A stretch of DNA of 64,000 bases from Methylobacterium sp. J-088. GTDB taxonomy: Bacteria > Pseudomonadota > Alphaproteobacteria > Rhizobiales > Beijerinckiaceae. Where the stretch lies: the NCBI RefSeq assembly GCF_022829295.1, contig NZ_JAKSYH010000153.1, positions 27,014 to 91,013 on the forward strand. Reading direction: 5' to 3'. The first letter of the stretch is position 1; every line of letters begins with the position of its first letter. Positions 43,445 to 55,545 of the stretch are shown one piece after another. The notes below the pieces were generated by a model that was not told the DNA's origin, made no database searches, and was given only the letters and a program-made list of their open reading frames with translations. Position numbers and translations under genes: made by a program.

Positions 43445-43759
43445 ATGGCAACGATCCGTCACGCGGTGATCCTGGGCGTTCTGCTCGGGGCGAGTCCAGC
43501 GCTGGCCCAGGCCCCGGGTTCCGACCGGGGTGCCGGCGTCGCACCGGTCCCGGATTCGGCCCCCGGCGTCCGGCGCAGCCGGCAGCTCACCGCCACGGGC
43601 CAGACCAAGCCCCCCGGCGCCGGCCTGACGGCCACCGGAGGACCGCGCCCCGTGAACGAGGCCGAGATGATCAAGGCCCAGAAGGCTGCGGAGGCCCGCT
43701 CGAAGGCCTGGGACAGCAAGATGCACAACACGATGGGCTCGATCTGCCACGGGTGCTGA
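43445..43759 (+). CDS. small secreted hypothetical protein, 104 aa
   Basis: The protein begins with a signal peptide (MATIRHAVILGVLLGASPALA, cleavage after ALA). The mature chain is low-complexity and polar, with VRRSRQLTATGQTKPPGAG, then EMIKAQKAAEARSKAWDSKM and two Cys at the very end (ICHGC). The ATG at 43445 is used; there is no strong ribosome site. It is convergent with rpsD and divergent from the DUF2293 gene. It probably acts in the periplasm; no family is recognised. The C-terminal CHGC could bind metal or form a disulphide. Confidence 0.65.
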   Translation: MATIRHAVILGVLLGASPALAQAPGSDRGAGVAPVPDSAPGVRRSRQLTATGQTKPPGAGLTATGGPRPVNEAEMIKAQKAAEARSKAWDSKMHNTMGSICHGC

Positions 43760-43815
43760 GGCTCCGGGGTCCCGTCCCGCGAGCCACCGTTCAGGGACGT
43801 GACAGCAGAAACGCG

Positions 43816-43842
43816 AAGGGGCCGCCCGATGGGCAGCCCCTC
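43816..43842 (-). terminator. Rho-independent terminator of rpsD
   Basis: On the minus strand, the stem GGGGC-T-GCCC / GGGC-G-GCCCC with an ATC loop is followed by TTCGCGTTTC. It begins 26 bases past the rpsD stop, in the right orientation. Confidence 0.75.
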
Positions 43843-43867
43843 CGTCGAGACCGTGTCCGGTCGAATT

Positions 43868-44485
43868 TTAGCGGGAGTAGAACTCGATGACGAGGTTCGG
43901 CTCCATCTGCACCGGGTAGGGCACCTCCGACAGGGTGGGGATGCGAGTGACGCGGGCGGTCATCTTGGCGTGATCAGCCTCGATGTAGTCCGGCACGTCG
44001 CGCTCGGGGAGCTGGGTCGCCACGATGACGATCTCGAGCTGACGGGACGACTCCTTGACCTCGATGAGATCACCGGCCTTCACCTGGTAGCTCGGGATGT
44101 TGACGCGCACGCCGTTGACCTTGACGTGGCCGTGGTTGACGAACTGGCGCGCGGCGAACGGGGTCGCGACGAATTTCGACCGGTAGACCACGGCGTCGAG
44201 GCGGCGCTCGAGCAGGCCCACGAGGTTCTCGCCGGAATCGCCACGCTGGCGGATCGCCTCGGCGTAGTAGCGGCGGAACTGCTTCTCGGTGATGTTGCCG
44301 TAATAGCCCTTGAGCTTCTGCTTGGCGCGCAGCTGCGTGCCGAAGTCGCTCATCTTGCCCTTACGGCGCTGGCCGTGCTGACCGGGGCCGTACTCACGGC
44401 GGTTGACGGGGCTCTTCGGGCGGCCCCAGATGTTCTGGCCCATGCGGCGGTCGAGCTTGTGCTTCGCCTGAATCCGCTTCGACAT
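43868..44485 (-). CDS. rpsD: 30S ribosomal protein S4
   Basis: S4 nucleates 30S assembly by binding 16S rRNA. The 205-aa protein has the N-terminal domain with [20 protein letters not shown] and [18 protein letters not shown]. The S4 RNA-binding domain follows ([52 protein letters not shown]). The ATG at 44483-44485 is used; the full-length match excludes the longer upstream frame. It is transcribed alone with a terminator after it. Upstream there is a second terminator-like hairpin in its leader region. Confidence 0.98.
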   Translation of the reverse strand: MSKRIQAKHKLDRRMGQNIWGRPKSPVNRREYGPGQHGQRRKGKMSDFGTQLRAKQKLKGYYGNITEKQFRRYYAEAIRQRGDSGENLVGLLERRLDAVVYRSKFVATPFAARQFVNHGHVKVNGVRVNIPSYQVKAGDLIEVKESSRQLEIVIVATQLPERDVPDYIEADHAKMTARVTRIPTLSEVPYPVQMEPNLVIEFYSR

Positions 44486-44591
44486 GTTTCGCGTCCTCTC
44501 GTGACCGAGATTGAGGAACGCGCCCTCCTTTTCCCGGACAGGATGTCGGGGACGACAGGGCGGGAGGATCCCGCCCACGGGTGCGCATGAA

Positions 44592-44621
44592 AACGCCAAG
44601 GGGCCCCGTGCGGAGCCCCAT
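44592..44621 (-). promoter_or_regulatory. terminator-like hairpin upstream of rpsD (possible leader attenuator)
   Basis: Read on the minus strand, GGGGC..GCCCC forms a stem with an inner CC..GG and is followed by TTGGCGTTTTC. That is the same style as the proven-looking rpsD terminator, but placed about 110 bases before the rpsD start. No minus-strand gene lies further upstream that it could terminate. Confidence 0.45.
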
Positions 44622-44678
44622 CGACGGGCTGCGTCTTAAGGGACGGGGGCGCCGCGGTCAACCACAGGAGGTCGCTTG

Positions 44679-45191
44679 GTGGACGAGACGATTGCGATCC
44701 GGCGCGGGGATCCGGCGGACGCGGAGGCGATCCGCGCGCTGGTCGAGGCAGCCTACACCAAGTGGATCCCGGTGATCGGGCGCCTGCCGACACCGATGCA
44801 GGCGGACTACGCCGAGGCCGTGCGGACCCACCGGTTCGATCTGCTGCGGGCCGACGCGGACCTCGCCGCGCTGATCGAGACCGAGGTCGAGACCGACCAC
44901 CTGCTGATCGTCAACGTGGCGGTGCATCCGGCCTTCCAGGGGCGGGGCCTCGGCACCCGGCTGCTCGGCCTCGCCGAGGGGATTGCCGGGGAGGCGGGGC
45001 TGGCGCAGCTGCGCCTCTACACCAACAAGAAATACGTTGCGAACCTGCGCCTCTACGGCGCGCTCGGCTACCGGGTGGAGCGGGAGGAGCCCTATGCCGG
45101 CCCGGGCCGGACCCGGGACGACGACATCACCGTGCACATGGTGAAGGTGCTGGGCGATGCCCCCTCGGGCGATCGTGCGGGTGCGCCCTGA
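44679..45191 (+). CDS. GNAT-family N-acetyltransferase
   Basis: The 170-aa protein is a complete single-domain GNAT. IAIRRGDPADAEAIRALVEA forms the start. HLLIVNVAVHPAFQGRGLGT carries the acetyl-CoA pyrophosphate loop (QGRGLGT). AQLRLYTNKKYVANLRLYGA and LGYRVEREE form the closing strand region. The acceptor is unknown. The GTG at 44679 is chosen with AGGAGG eight bases upstream; a TTG at 44676 is equally possible. It is divergent from rpsD and followed by a dispersed repeat. Confidence 0.85.
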   Translation: MDETIAIRRGDPADAEAIRALVEAAYTKWIPVIGRLPTPMQADYAEAVRTHRFDLLRADADLAALIETEVETDHLLIVNVAVHPAFQGRGLGTRLLGLAEGIAGEAGLAQLRLYTNKKYVANLRLYGALGYRVEREEPYAGPGRTRDDDITVHMVKVLGDAPSGDRAGAP

Positions 45192-45274
45192 TGGACGATG
45201 CCGTCGTTCCGCGGCACCATCGCCGGCCCGTCAGCGGGCGGGCTGGCGGGTCAGGCGCGTCGGCAGAAAGTCCC

Positions 45275-45392
45275 GGTTTCAAAAGGCCTTCGACCTTTTG
45301 CGGGTCCAGGGCAGAGCCCTGGTGCCGGGCTTCGCCCGATCTCGGGGGCTCCGCCCCCGAACCCCGCCAAAAGGCTCTCCCTTTGGAAACCC
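45275..45392. repeat. dispersed GGTTTC-palindrome repeat, copy E
   Basis: The left end is GGTTTCAAAAGGCCTTCGACC with TTTTGCGGGTCCAGGGCAGA. The inner region has CTCGGGGGCTCCGCCCCCGA. The right end is AAAAGGCTCTCCCTTTGG then AAACC. Its right end is five bases before the pgm stop (minus strand). Confidence 0.8.
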
Positions 45393-45396
45393 CGTT

Positions 45397-48358
<2,962 letters not shown>

Positions 48359-48396
48359 CGGGCTGGCTCCGCGCCGCCGCCGACGGCGCGGAGCCT

Positions 48397-48864
48397 TCAG
48401 ACGAGGCCGAATTCCTCGCGCTTGTGATTGAAGTTCGTCGCATGCATCCCGAGTTGCATCGCCGCGATGTACAATCCGGCATCGGCGGTCAGGATCTCAC
48501 GATCGGGCGCGCCGCATTGGAGGATCGCGGCATCGGCAATGCCGAGCCGATAATACTCCTTGCGCGCGGTGACAACAGTACTCGCAATATAATATTCGCG
48601 GTTGGCCGTGATCAGGCGCGCGTATGTCTCCATGATGGCTTTCCGCTCGGGACCCCTGTGGTGACGCAGCAGGTTGGCCGCCTCGGACACCGTGTTGGGC
48701 AGGAGGATCAGCCGAGCGTCACGACCGAGCAGAAACAGAAGGAGATCGAAGTCGTCACGGGTGAACTCGGTTAGGTTCTTGTGCTTCGCGATGATCCCGG
48801 CGGAGGTCAGACCGACGGCCAGTAGGACCATCAGCTACGTATCCAGAAGAACGGACCGCGTCAT
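48397..48864 (-). pseudogene. PIN-like toxin gene interrupted by an in-frame TAG at codon 10
   Basis: The ATG at 48862-48864 overlaps the stop of the upstream small gene (ATGA). The frame reads MTRSVLLDT, then TAG at 48835-48837, then continues without interruption as LMVLLAVGLTSAGIIAKHKN to 48397. The VLLDT strand with its Asp, the later TVSEAANLL (Glu) and LTADAGLYIAAMQ (Asp) match PIN-domain ribonucleases. Apart from the amber codon the frame is intact. Restart at the ATG at 48831 would lose the first catalytic strand, so the product is probably inactive unless the TAG is read through or the base call is wrong. Confidence 0.75.
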
Positions 48865-49160
48865 CCCTCGGCCAGTTCACGGATCTTGATCGAGGGCAGC
48901 TCGGTCTCGTCGCCGGGGATGCGGACAACCTTGTAGGTTCGCGTCAACGGGCTCGCGCCGGCGAACGCGCCCCAACGCGCCGCATTCTCATCCCCCGGCC
49001 GCAGCAAGCCAAATGTTATCAACCACGCATCGTCGCGTTTATCGAACGCCACTTCCTCGAGTCGCAGATCTGAGATCGGCTCATCCGAGAAGACGGCCCT
49101 GAGATAATCGCACGCCGTCGCGATAGCTTGTTTCACGTCCACGATCGACTCCGCGTCCAT
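48861..49160 (-). CDS. hypothetical partner of the PIN-like protein, 99 aa
   Basis: This small soluble protein contains VDVKQAIATACDYLRAVFSD, ISDLRLEEVAFDKRDDAWLI, TFGLLRPG and TYKVVRIPGDETELPSIKI. I have the impression of a family that pairs with PIN proteins in other genomes, but I cannot name it. The stop overlaps the PIN start by ATGA, implying coupled translation. The pair resembles a toxin-antitoxin layout, with this gene as the antitoxin-like partner. No DNA-binding motif is obvious. The ATG is at 49158-49160. It lies upstream of the PIN gene. Confidence 0.68.
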   Translation of the reverse strand: MDAESIVDVKQAIATACDYLRAVFSDEPISDLRLEEVAFDKRDDAWLITFGLLRPGDENAARWGAFAGASPLTRTYKVVRIPGDETELPSIKIRELAEG

Positions 49161-49235
49161 CCGTCCGCCTGTCCCTTAATCTACCCGGCGGACGGTTTGG
49201 GGCGCAAATGACTCGCACGGACTGCGCGAGCCTCC

Positions 49236-51401
49236 TCACTCCGCCGCCTGCCGGGCCTCATACCCCAGCCGCTCGTTCAGCGCCCGGATCAGCTTGACCG
49301 CCGCCTCGGCGATCACCGTGCCGGGCGGGAAGATCGCCGCCGCGCCGGCCTCCGTCAGCGCCGCGTAGTCGCCCGGCGGGATGACGCCGCCGATGGCGAT
49401 CATCACGTCGTCCCGGCCCTGCTCGGTGAGCGCTGCCTTCAATTCCGGCACCAGGGTCAGGTGACCGGCCGCCAGCGACGAGACGCCGACGATGTGGACG
49501 TCGTTCTCCACTGCCTGCCGGGCGGCCTCGGCCGGCGTGGCGAAGAGCGGCCCGATATCCACGTCGAAGCCGAGATCGGCGAAGGCCGAGGCGATCACCT
49601 TCTGGCCGCGGTCGTGCCCGTCCTGGCCCATCTTGGCGACCAGGATGCGCGGCCGGCGGCCGTCATTCTCCTCGAACGCCTCGACAAGCGCCCGGACTTC
49701 CTCGACCACAGGCGACATGCCCCCCACCTCGCGCTTGTAGACGCCAGAGATCGAGCGGATCTCGGCGCGGTGCCGGCCCCAGGCCTTCTCCAAGGCCTCG
49801 GAAATCTCGCCCACCGTCGCCTTGGCGCGGGCGGCCTCGACGGCGAGTTCCAGCAGGTTGCCGGCGCCGTCCGCGGCCCGGGTCAGCGCATCGAGCCGGG
49901 CCGTGACCGCGGCCTCGTCGCGCTCGGCGCGCAGGCGCTTGAGCTTGTCGATCTGCAGCCGGCGGACATTGCCGTTGTCGACCCGCAGCAGGTCGATGGC
50001 CATGTCGTCGTCGGCCCGGAACTTGTTGATGCCGACGATGGTCTGGCGGCCGGAATCGATCCGCGCCTGGGCGCGGGCCGCAGCCTCCTCGATCCGCAGC
50101 TTGGGGATGCCGGCCTCGATCGCCTTGGCCATGCCACCGAGCCCGTCGACCTCGCGCATATGCTCCCAGGCCCGGGCGACCATGTCGGCGGTGAGCTTCT
50201 CGACGTAGTAGGAGCCGCCCCAGGGATCGACGATCCGGCTGGTGCCGCTCTCCTGCTGCAGGAACAGCTGGGTGTTGCGGGCGATCCGGGCCGAGAAGTC
50301 GGTGGGCAGGGCCAGCGCCTCGTCGAGCGCGTTGGTGTGGAGCGACTGGGTGCCGCCCTGCGTCGCCGCCATCGCCTCGATGTTCGTGCGGGTGACGTTG
50401 TTGAACACGTCCTGCGCGGTGAGCGACCAGCCGGATGTCTGCGAGTGGGTGCGCAGCGCCAGCGATTTCTCCGATTTGGGATCGAACCCCTTCACGAGCT
50501 TCGCCCAGATCAGGCGCGCGGCTCGCATCTTGGCGATCTCCATGAAGAAGTTGGTCGAGATCGCCCAGAAGAACGACAGGCGCGGGGCGAACTGGTCGAT
50601 CGTCAGCCCGGCCGCCAGCCCCGCCTTGATGTACTCGACGCCGTCGGCCAGCGTGTAGGCCAGCTCCAGGTCGTTCGTCGCCCCGGCCTCCTGCATGTGG
50701 TAGCCGGAGATCGAGATCGAGTTGAACTTCGGCATATTTTTCGAGGTATACGCAAAAATATCCGAGATGATCCGCATCGATCCCTTGGGGGGATAGATGT
50801 AGGTGTTGCGGACCATGAATTCCTTGAGAATATCGTTCTGGATCGTGCCGGCGAGTTTCTGCGGCGGCACGCCCTGCTCCTCGGCGGCGACGATGTAGAG
50901 GGCGAGGATCGGCAGCACCGCGCCGTTCATCGTCATCGACACGGTCATCTCGTCGAGGGGAATCCCTGAGAACAGCGTGCGCATGTCGTAGATCGAGTCG
51001 ATCGCGACCCCCGCCATGCCGACATCGCCCGAGACGCGGGGATGGTCGGAATCGTAGCCCCGGTGCGTGGCGAGGTCGAAGGCCACCGACAGGCCCTTCT
51101 GCCCGGCCGCGAGGTTGCGCCGGTAGAAGGCGTTCGAATCCTCGGCCGTGGAGAAGCCGGCATATTGCCGGATCGTCCAGGGCTGGGTGACGTACATGGT
51201 CGGGTAGGGGCCGCGCAGGAACGGTGCGACGCCGGGATAGGTGTCGAGGAACTCGATGCCCGCCCGGTCCTCAGGCCCGTAATGGCCCTTCACCGGGATG
51301 CCCTCCGGCGTCATCCAGGGCTCGCCGAGCACAGGCGCCGCGACCGCGAGCGATTCGCCGGCGAGCGGGATGTCGGCGAAGTTCGGGATGCGGGAGGTCA
51401 T
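49236..51401 (-). CDS. mcmA: methylmalonyl-CoA mutase large (catalytic) subunit
   Basis: This AdoCbl-dependent enzyme converts (R)-methylmalonyl-CoA to succinyl-CoA, the last part of the ethylmalonyl-CoA/propionate routes. The 721-aa subunit has the substrate-binding TIM barrel ([57 protein letters not shown]). The C-terminal B12 domain has the base-off cobalamin motif DGHDRG around residues 594-599, followed by a conserved [13 protein letters not shown]. The small subunit gene is not in the window. It is monocistronic here. Cobalamin synthesis genes cobU-cobO-cobQ are at 3-5.6 kb. Confidence 0.97.
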   Translation of the reverse strand: MTSRIPNFADIPLAGESLAVAAPVLGEPWMTPEGIPVKGHYGPEDRAGIEFLDTYPGVAPFLRGPYPTMYVTQPWTIRQYAGFSTAEDSNAFYRRNLAAGQKGLSVAFDLATHRGYDSDHPRVSGDVGMAGVAIDSIYDMRTLFSGIPLDEMTVSMTMNGAVLPILALYIVAAEEQGVPPQKLAGTIQNDILKEFMVRNTYIYPPKGSMRIISDIFAYTSKNMPKFNSISISGYHMQEAGATNDLELAYTLADGVEYIKAGLAAGLTIDQFAPRLSFFWAISTNFFMEIAKMRAARLIWAKLVKGFDPKSEKSLALRTHSQTSGWSLTAQDVFNNVTRTNIEAMAATQGGTQSLHTNALDEALALPTDFSARIARNTQLFLQQESGTSRIVDPWGGSYYVEKLTADMVARAWEHMREVDGLGGMAKAIEAGIPKLRIEEAAARAQARIDSGRQTIVGINKFRADDDMAIDLLRVDNGNVRRLQIDKLKRLRAERDEAAVTARLDALTRAADGAGNLLELAVEAARAKATVGEISEALEKAWGRHRAEIRSISGVYKREVGGMSPVVEEVRALVEAFEENDGRRPRILVAKMGQDGHDRGQKVIASAFADLGFDVDIGPLFATPAEAARQAVENDVHIVGVSSLAAGHLTLVPELKAALTEQGRDDVMIAIGGVIPPGDYAALTEAGAAAIFPPGTVIAEAAVKLIRALNERLGYEARQAAE

Positions 51402-51497
51402 GGCGTTGACTCGTTATGGCGTTTGTCATGCCATTATAGGGACGTGCTCGGAGCGGGCTACTCCCCTCAGGTCGATCCCGCACCGTGCCTCTCGTCC

Positions 51498-51618
51498 GGA
51501 TTCAAAAGGTCTCGACCTTTTGCGGGTGCAGGGCAGAGCCCTGCGGCGGCGCGGAGTCCCACAGACATCAGGGCTCCGCCCTGATCACCCGCCAAAGGGC
51601 TCACGCCCTTTGGAAACC
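51498..51618. repeat. dispersed GGTTTC-palindrome repeat, copy F
   Basis: The left end is GGATTCAAAAGGTCTCGACC with TTTTGCGGGTGCAGGGCAGA. The right end is AAAGGGCTCACGCCCTTTGG then AAACC. The right end lies inside the last codons of the SURF1 gene and supplies its stop. Confidence 0.8.
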
Positions 51619-52382
51619 TGTTTGTCCCTGCGCCCGCTCCGCAGCAGGTAGACCATTGCCCCCGCCAGCGTCAGCGCCATCCCGTACCACGTGAGCGCGT
51701 AGACCAAGTGGCTGTTGGGAAAGGCAATCACCGTCAGCCCGCCCACCGGCAGGCCGCCGGGATTGGGCGTCGCGTCGGCATCCACGAAGTAGGGGGCGAC
51801 ATCAGAGAGTCCCCGGGCCGCTGCGATGGACGCGACGTCGCGGGAATACCAGCGGTCGTCCTTCGGAGCGTTGGAGCGCAGGAACGCGCCCTTCGGCTCG
51901 GTCACCCGCAAAAGACCGGTCACCGTGGTCTCGCCCGCCACCTGCCCGGCCGCCCGGGTCGCCGGATCCCGGCGGTCGCCGGGCACGAAGCCGCGATTGA
52001 TCAGCACGCGGCTGCCGTCGGAGCGGCGCAGCGGCGTCACGACCCAGAAGCCGCCGCCGCGCTCGGTCACCGCCTGAACCAGGGTCTCGCGATCGTGCAG
52101 GAAGGTGCCCGAGACCGTGACGTGCCGGTAGGCGTCGTCGGGGCCGATCCGCGGCCATTCGGCGGGACCGGGGGCCGGCATCGCCGGCGCGTGGACCCGG
52201 GCATCCACCCGGGCGATCAGGTCGAGCTTCCAGGCCCGGCGCTGAACCTGCCAGGTGCCCAGCCCGACGAGCACCACGAATACGAGCGCCGCGGCGGCCC
52301 CGAACACGATGCGTCGCCCCAACGACAACGGGGCCGGGGAGGGGTCCGCACCGGAGCCCCCCGCCGACCCCGACGGGTCCAC
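51585..52382 (-). CDS. SURF1 family protein (oxidase assembly)
   Basis: SURF1 assists assembly of heme-copper oxidases. The 265-aa protein has two membrane segments: the first near residues 20-40 (RIVFGAAAALVFVVLVGLGT, then WQVQRRAWK) and the last near YALTWYGMALTLAGAMVYLL. The SURF1 middle contains VTVSGTFLHDRETLV and RVLINRGFVPGDRRDP. The GTG at 52380-52382 is chosen, since cyoD ends just upstream; the true start could lie earlier. The last ten residues (VSKGREPFGG) and the stop are encoded by repeat copy F. It is the final gene of the cyo cluster, so a role in quinol-oxidase assembly is inferred. Confidence 0.88.
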   Translation of the reverse strand: MDPSGSAGGSGADPSPAPLSLGRRIVFGAAAALVFVVLVGLGTWQVQRRAWKLDLIARVDARVHAPAMPAPGPAEWPRIGPDDAYRHVTVSGTFLHDRETLVQAVTERGGGFWVVTPLRRSDGSRVLINRGFVPGDRRDPATRAAGQVAGETTVTGLLRVTEPKGAFLRSNAPKDDRWYSRDVASIAAARGLSDVAPYFVDADATPNPGGLPVGGLTVIAFPNSHLVYALTWYGMALTLAGAMVYLLRSGRRDKQVSKGREPFGG

Positions 52383-52396
52383 TGTCGCGCGCCCGC

Positions 52397-52801
52397 TCAG
52401 CGGGCGTTGTTCATGACGTCGTGGGCGTCCATCGGCATCATGTTGTGATTGAGGTGGTACATCACCCACACCGAGCCAGCCAGCATGATCACCACCACCA
52501 TGATGGTGAAGATCAGCGCCAGAAAGGTCCAGCCGCCCTCCGACTTCGTGTTCATGTGCAGGAAGTAGACAACGTGCACGACCATCTGGACGCCGCCCAG
52601 CGCCAGGATCACCAAGGTAGTGACGAGGCTGTTGTCGAGCACATTGCCCATCACCAGCCAGAACGGGATCACCGTCAGGATCACCGACAGGACGAAGCCG
52701 GTCATGTAGCTCTGGACGGTCCCGTGCCCGCCCGAGCTGTGGGCGTGGGAATCGTGCGTGTCCTGACCGTGACCGGTGAGGTGGCGTGCGTCGGCGCTCA
52801 T
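52397..52801 (-). CDS. cyoD: cytochrome o ubiquinol oxidase subunit IV
   Basis: This is the small 134-aa subunit of cytochrome bo3. It has a histidine-rich cytoplasmic start (HGQDTHDSHAHSSGGHG). Three membrane segments follow: SYMTGFVLSVILTVIPFWLV, VTTLVILALGGVQMVVHVVY, and FLALIFTIMVVVIMLAGSVW. It stabilises the enzyme complex. The start overlaps the cyoC stop (ATGA), as usual. It is complete and in normal order within cyoABCD. Confidence 0.93.
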   Translation of the reverse strand: MSADARHLTGHGQDTHDSHAHSSGGHGTVQSYMTGFVLSVILTVIPFWLVMGNVLDNSLVTTLVILALGGVQMVVHVVYFLHMNTKSEGGWTFLALIFTIMVVVIMLAGSVWVMYHLNHNMMPMDAHDVMNNAR

Positions 52802-53430
52802 TCGAGCACTCCCATCAGGTAGACGACGGTGAAGACGCCGATCCAGATAAGGTCAAGGAAGTGCCAGAACATCGACAGGCACATCAGCCGCCGCTTGTTC
52901 TCGACGATCAAGCCGCGCTTGCCGACCTGCACCATCAGCACGATCAGCCACAGGATGCCCATGGAGACGTGCAGGCCGTGGGTCGACACCAGGGTGTAGA
53001 ACGATGACAGGAACGCGCTGCGCCAGGGCGGCGCGCCCTCGTGGAACAGGTGGACGAACTCCCGGATCTCCAGCGCCACGAAGGCTGCGCCGAACAGGCC
53101 GGTGACGGCGAGCCAGATCTGCGTCTGCTTCACCCGGTCCCGGTCCATCTCCAGCATGGCGAAGCCGTAGGTGATGGACGAGAACAGCAGCATGGCGGTG
53201 TTCACCGCGATGCCCGGCAGGTCGAACAGCTCCTTCGGGGTGGGGCCGGCCGCGTAGCTGCGCCCGAGCACCCCGTAGGTCGCGAACAGGGTCGCGAAGA
53301 TGAGGCAGTCACTCATCAAGTAGAGCCAGAACCCGAGCATGGTCGAGCCCTCGGAATGATGGCCCTCCTCGTCGGTCTGGTAGAACACCGGCGCCGCGGC
53401 GCCGGGGGGTGCAGTCTCCGCGTGCATCAT
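52798..53430 (-). CDS. cyoC: cytochrome o ubiquinol oxidase subunit III
   Basis: The 210-aa five-segment membrane subunit matches CyoC. The segments include STMLGFWLYLMSDCLIFATL, AVNTAMLLFSSITYGFAML, and FYTLVSTHGLHVSMGILWLI, with the CyoC-typical CLSMFWHFLDLIWIGVFTVV at the end. ATGs at 53428 and 53425 are adjacent; 53430 is taken as the start. It follows cyoB by a few bases and overlaps cyoD. Longer upstream readings run into cyoB and are dismissed. Confidence 0.94.
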   Translation of the reverse strand: MMHAETAPPGAAAPVFYQTDEEGHHSEGSTMLGFWLYLMSDCLIFATLFATYGVLGRSYAAGPTPKELFDLPGIAVNTAMLLFSSITYGFAMLEMDRDRVKQTQIWLAVTGLFGAAFVALEIREFVHLFHEGAPPWRSAFLSSFYTLVSTHGLHVSMGILWLIVLMVQVGKRGLIVENKRRLMCLSMFWHFLDLIWIGVFTVVYLMGVLE

Positions 53431-53434
53431 GGGA

Positions 53435-55435
53435 TCACGCCATCTCCAGCTCACGCGTCCGCTGACCTTCCGTCCGGCTGACGGTGTCGGCGGGGATGTA
53501 GTAGTCGCGGTTGTAATTGAAGGTGTGGGCAATCGCGACGACGAAGATCGCCACGAAGCTGAGCGCCGCCAGCCACCAGACGTACCAGATCATCGCGATG
53601 CCGAAGACGAAGTTCAGACCCGCCAGAATCGCGCCGGCCGCGGTGTTCTTGGGCATGTGGATCGGCTTGTAGCCCGTCATCGGGCGGGCGAAGCCGCGGT
53701 TCTTCATGTCCCACCACGCGTCCGAATCGTGGACGACGGGCGTGAACGCGAAGTTGTAGTCCGGCGGCGGCGAGGAGGTGGACCACTCAAGTGTCCGGCC
53801 GCCCCACGGATCGCCCGTCAGGTCTCGCAGCTTGTCGCGGTTGCGGATCGAGACCACGAACATCACGACCTGCGAGGCGATACCGCACGCGATCAGCACC
53901 GCGCCGATGGCGGCGATCACGAACCAGATCTGCAGCGACGGGTCGTCGAAGTGCTGCATGCGCCGGGTCACGCCCATCAGGCCGAGCACGTAGAGCGGCA
54001 TGAAGGCGACGTAGAACCCGGTCACCCAGAACACGAGGGCGACCTTGCCCCAGAACTCGTCGAGCTTGAACCCGAAGGCCTTGGGGAACCAGAAGGTCAC
54101 GCCGGCGAACATGCCGAACAGCACGCCACCGATGATCACGTTGTGGAAGTGCGCGATCAGGAACAGCGAGTTGTGCAGCACGAAGTCGGCCGGGGGCACC
54201 GCCAGCAGCACGCCGGTCATGCCGCCGATCACGAAGGTGACGATGAACGCCACCACCCAGAGCATCGGCACCTCGAACCGGATCCGGCCGCGGTACATCG
54301 TGAACATCCAGTTGAAGATTTTCGCCCCGGTCGGGATCGAGATGATCATGGTCGTGATCCCGAAGAACGAGTTCACGTCCGCACCCGAGCCCATCGTGAA
54401 GAAGTGGTGCAGCCACACGAGGTAGGCGAGGATGGTGATCACCACCAGCGCGTAGACCATCGAGGTGTAGCCGAACAGACGCTTGCCGCAGAAGGTCGAG
54501 GTGATCTCCGAGAAGATCCCGAACGCCGGCAGGATCAGGATGTAGACCTCCGGGTGGCCCCAGATCCAGATCAGGTTGAAGTACAGCATGGCGTTGCCGC
54601 CAAGGTCGTTCGTGAAGAAGTGCGTGCCGACGTAGCGATCGAGCGACAGCATCGCGAGAACGGCCGTGAGGATCGGGAAGGCGGCCACGATCAGAATGTT
54701 GGTGCACAGCGACGACCAGACGAAGATCGGCAGCTTCATCATGGTCATGCCGGGCGCCCGCATCTTCACGATGGTGGCGATCAGGTTGATGCCCGACAGC
54801 AAGGTCCCGATACCGGCGATCTGCAGCGCCCAGATGTAGTAGTCGACGCCGACGCCGGGGCTCATCGCCGCCCCGGAGAGCGGCGGATAAGCGAGCCACG
54901 TGGCGCGGGAGAACTCACCCACGAACAGCGAGACCATTACCAGCATGCCGCCGGCGACCGTCATCCAGAAGCTGAAGTTGTTGAGGAACGGGAAGGCGAC
55001 GTCGCGGGCGCCGATCTGCAACGGCACGGCGAAGTTCATCATCCCGGTGACGAACGGCATCGCCACGAAGAAGATCATGATCATGCCGTGGGCGGTAAAG
55101 ATCTGGTCGTAATGGTGCGGCGGCAGGAAGCCCTGCTCGTCACCGAACGCCACCGCCTGCTGCGAGCGCATCAGCATCGCGTCGGCAAAGCCGCGCAGCA
55201 GCATGACCGCCGCGAAGATGCAGTACATGATGCCGATCTTCTTGTGGTCGATCGACGTGATCCAGTCACGCCACATCGGTCCCCAGAAGCGGTAGTAGGT
55301 GATGACGCCGAGCACGGCGAGGCCGACCACGGCGACGCCCGCGAACGTCGCCTGCAGAATCGGCTCGTGATAGGGGATCTGCTCGATCGTAAATCGTCCG
55401 AAGAGCAGTTGCTGTAGATCGAGGTTTGCGAACAT
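53435..55435 (-). CDS. cyoB: cytochrome o ubiquinol oxidase subunit I
   Basis: This 666-aa catalytic subunit of the proton-pumping quinol oxidase has about 15 membrane segments. Heme-copper signatures are [20 protein letters not shown] (low-spin heme ligand), [20 protein letters not shown] (CuB His with the cross-linked Tyr), the His pair in [10 protein letters not shown], and [16 protein letters not shown] (heme ligands). It transfers electrons from ubiquinol to oxygen in the cytoplasmic membrane. The ATG at 55433-55435 is used. It is second gene of cyoABCD-SURF1. Confidence 0.97.
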   Translation of the reverse strand: MFANLDLQQLLFGRFTIEQIPYHEPILQATFAGVAVVGLAVLGVITYYRFWGPMWRDWITSIDHKKIGIMYCIFAAVMLLRGFADAMLMRSQQAVAFGDEQGFLPPHHYDQIFTAHGMIMIFFVAMPFVTGMMNFAVPLQIGARDVAFPFLNNFSFWMTVAGGMLVMVSLFVGEFSRATWLAYPPLSGAAMSPGVGVDYYIWALQIAGIGTLLSGINLIATIVKMRAPGMTMMKLPIFVWSSLCTNILIVAAFPILTAVLAMLSLDRYVGTHFFTNDLGGNAMLYFNLIWIWGHPEVYILILPAFGIFSEITSTFCGKRLFGYTSMVYALVVITILAYLVWLHHFFTMGSGADVNSFFGITTMIISIPTGAKIFNWMFTMYRGRIRFEVPMLWVVAFIVTFVIGGMTGVLLAVPPADFVLHNSLFLIAHFHNVIIGGVLFGMFAGVTFWFPKAFGFKLDEFWGKVALVFWVTGFYVAFMPLYVLGLMGVTRRMQHFDDPSLQIWFVIAAIGAVLIACGIASQVVMFVVSIRNRDKLRDLTGDPWGGRTLEWSTSSPPPDYNFAFTPVVHDSDAWWDMKNRGFARPMTGYKPIHMPKNTAAGAILAGLNFVFGIAMIWYVWWLAALSFVAIFVVAIAHTFNYNRDYYIPADTVSRTEGQRTRELEMA

Positions 55436-55545
55436 GGGATCGGCCCGTTCAGTGGGTTCGACGGCGACCGCCGGTCTCGTGTGTGGGGTCCGCTCGCGAC
55501 GGGAGCGGCATCTTCGGTTCGAGTTGCATCACGGGTTCAGTCGAA

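Noticed and set aside
53429..55417. 662-codon plus-strand open frame
   Set aside because: It is antisense to cyoB, with His/Arg/Asp/Gly/Glu-rich low-information sequence and no known motif.
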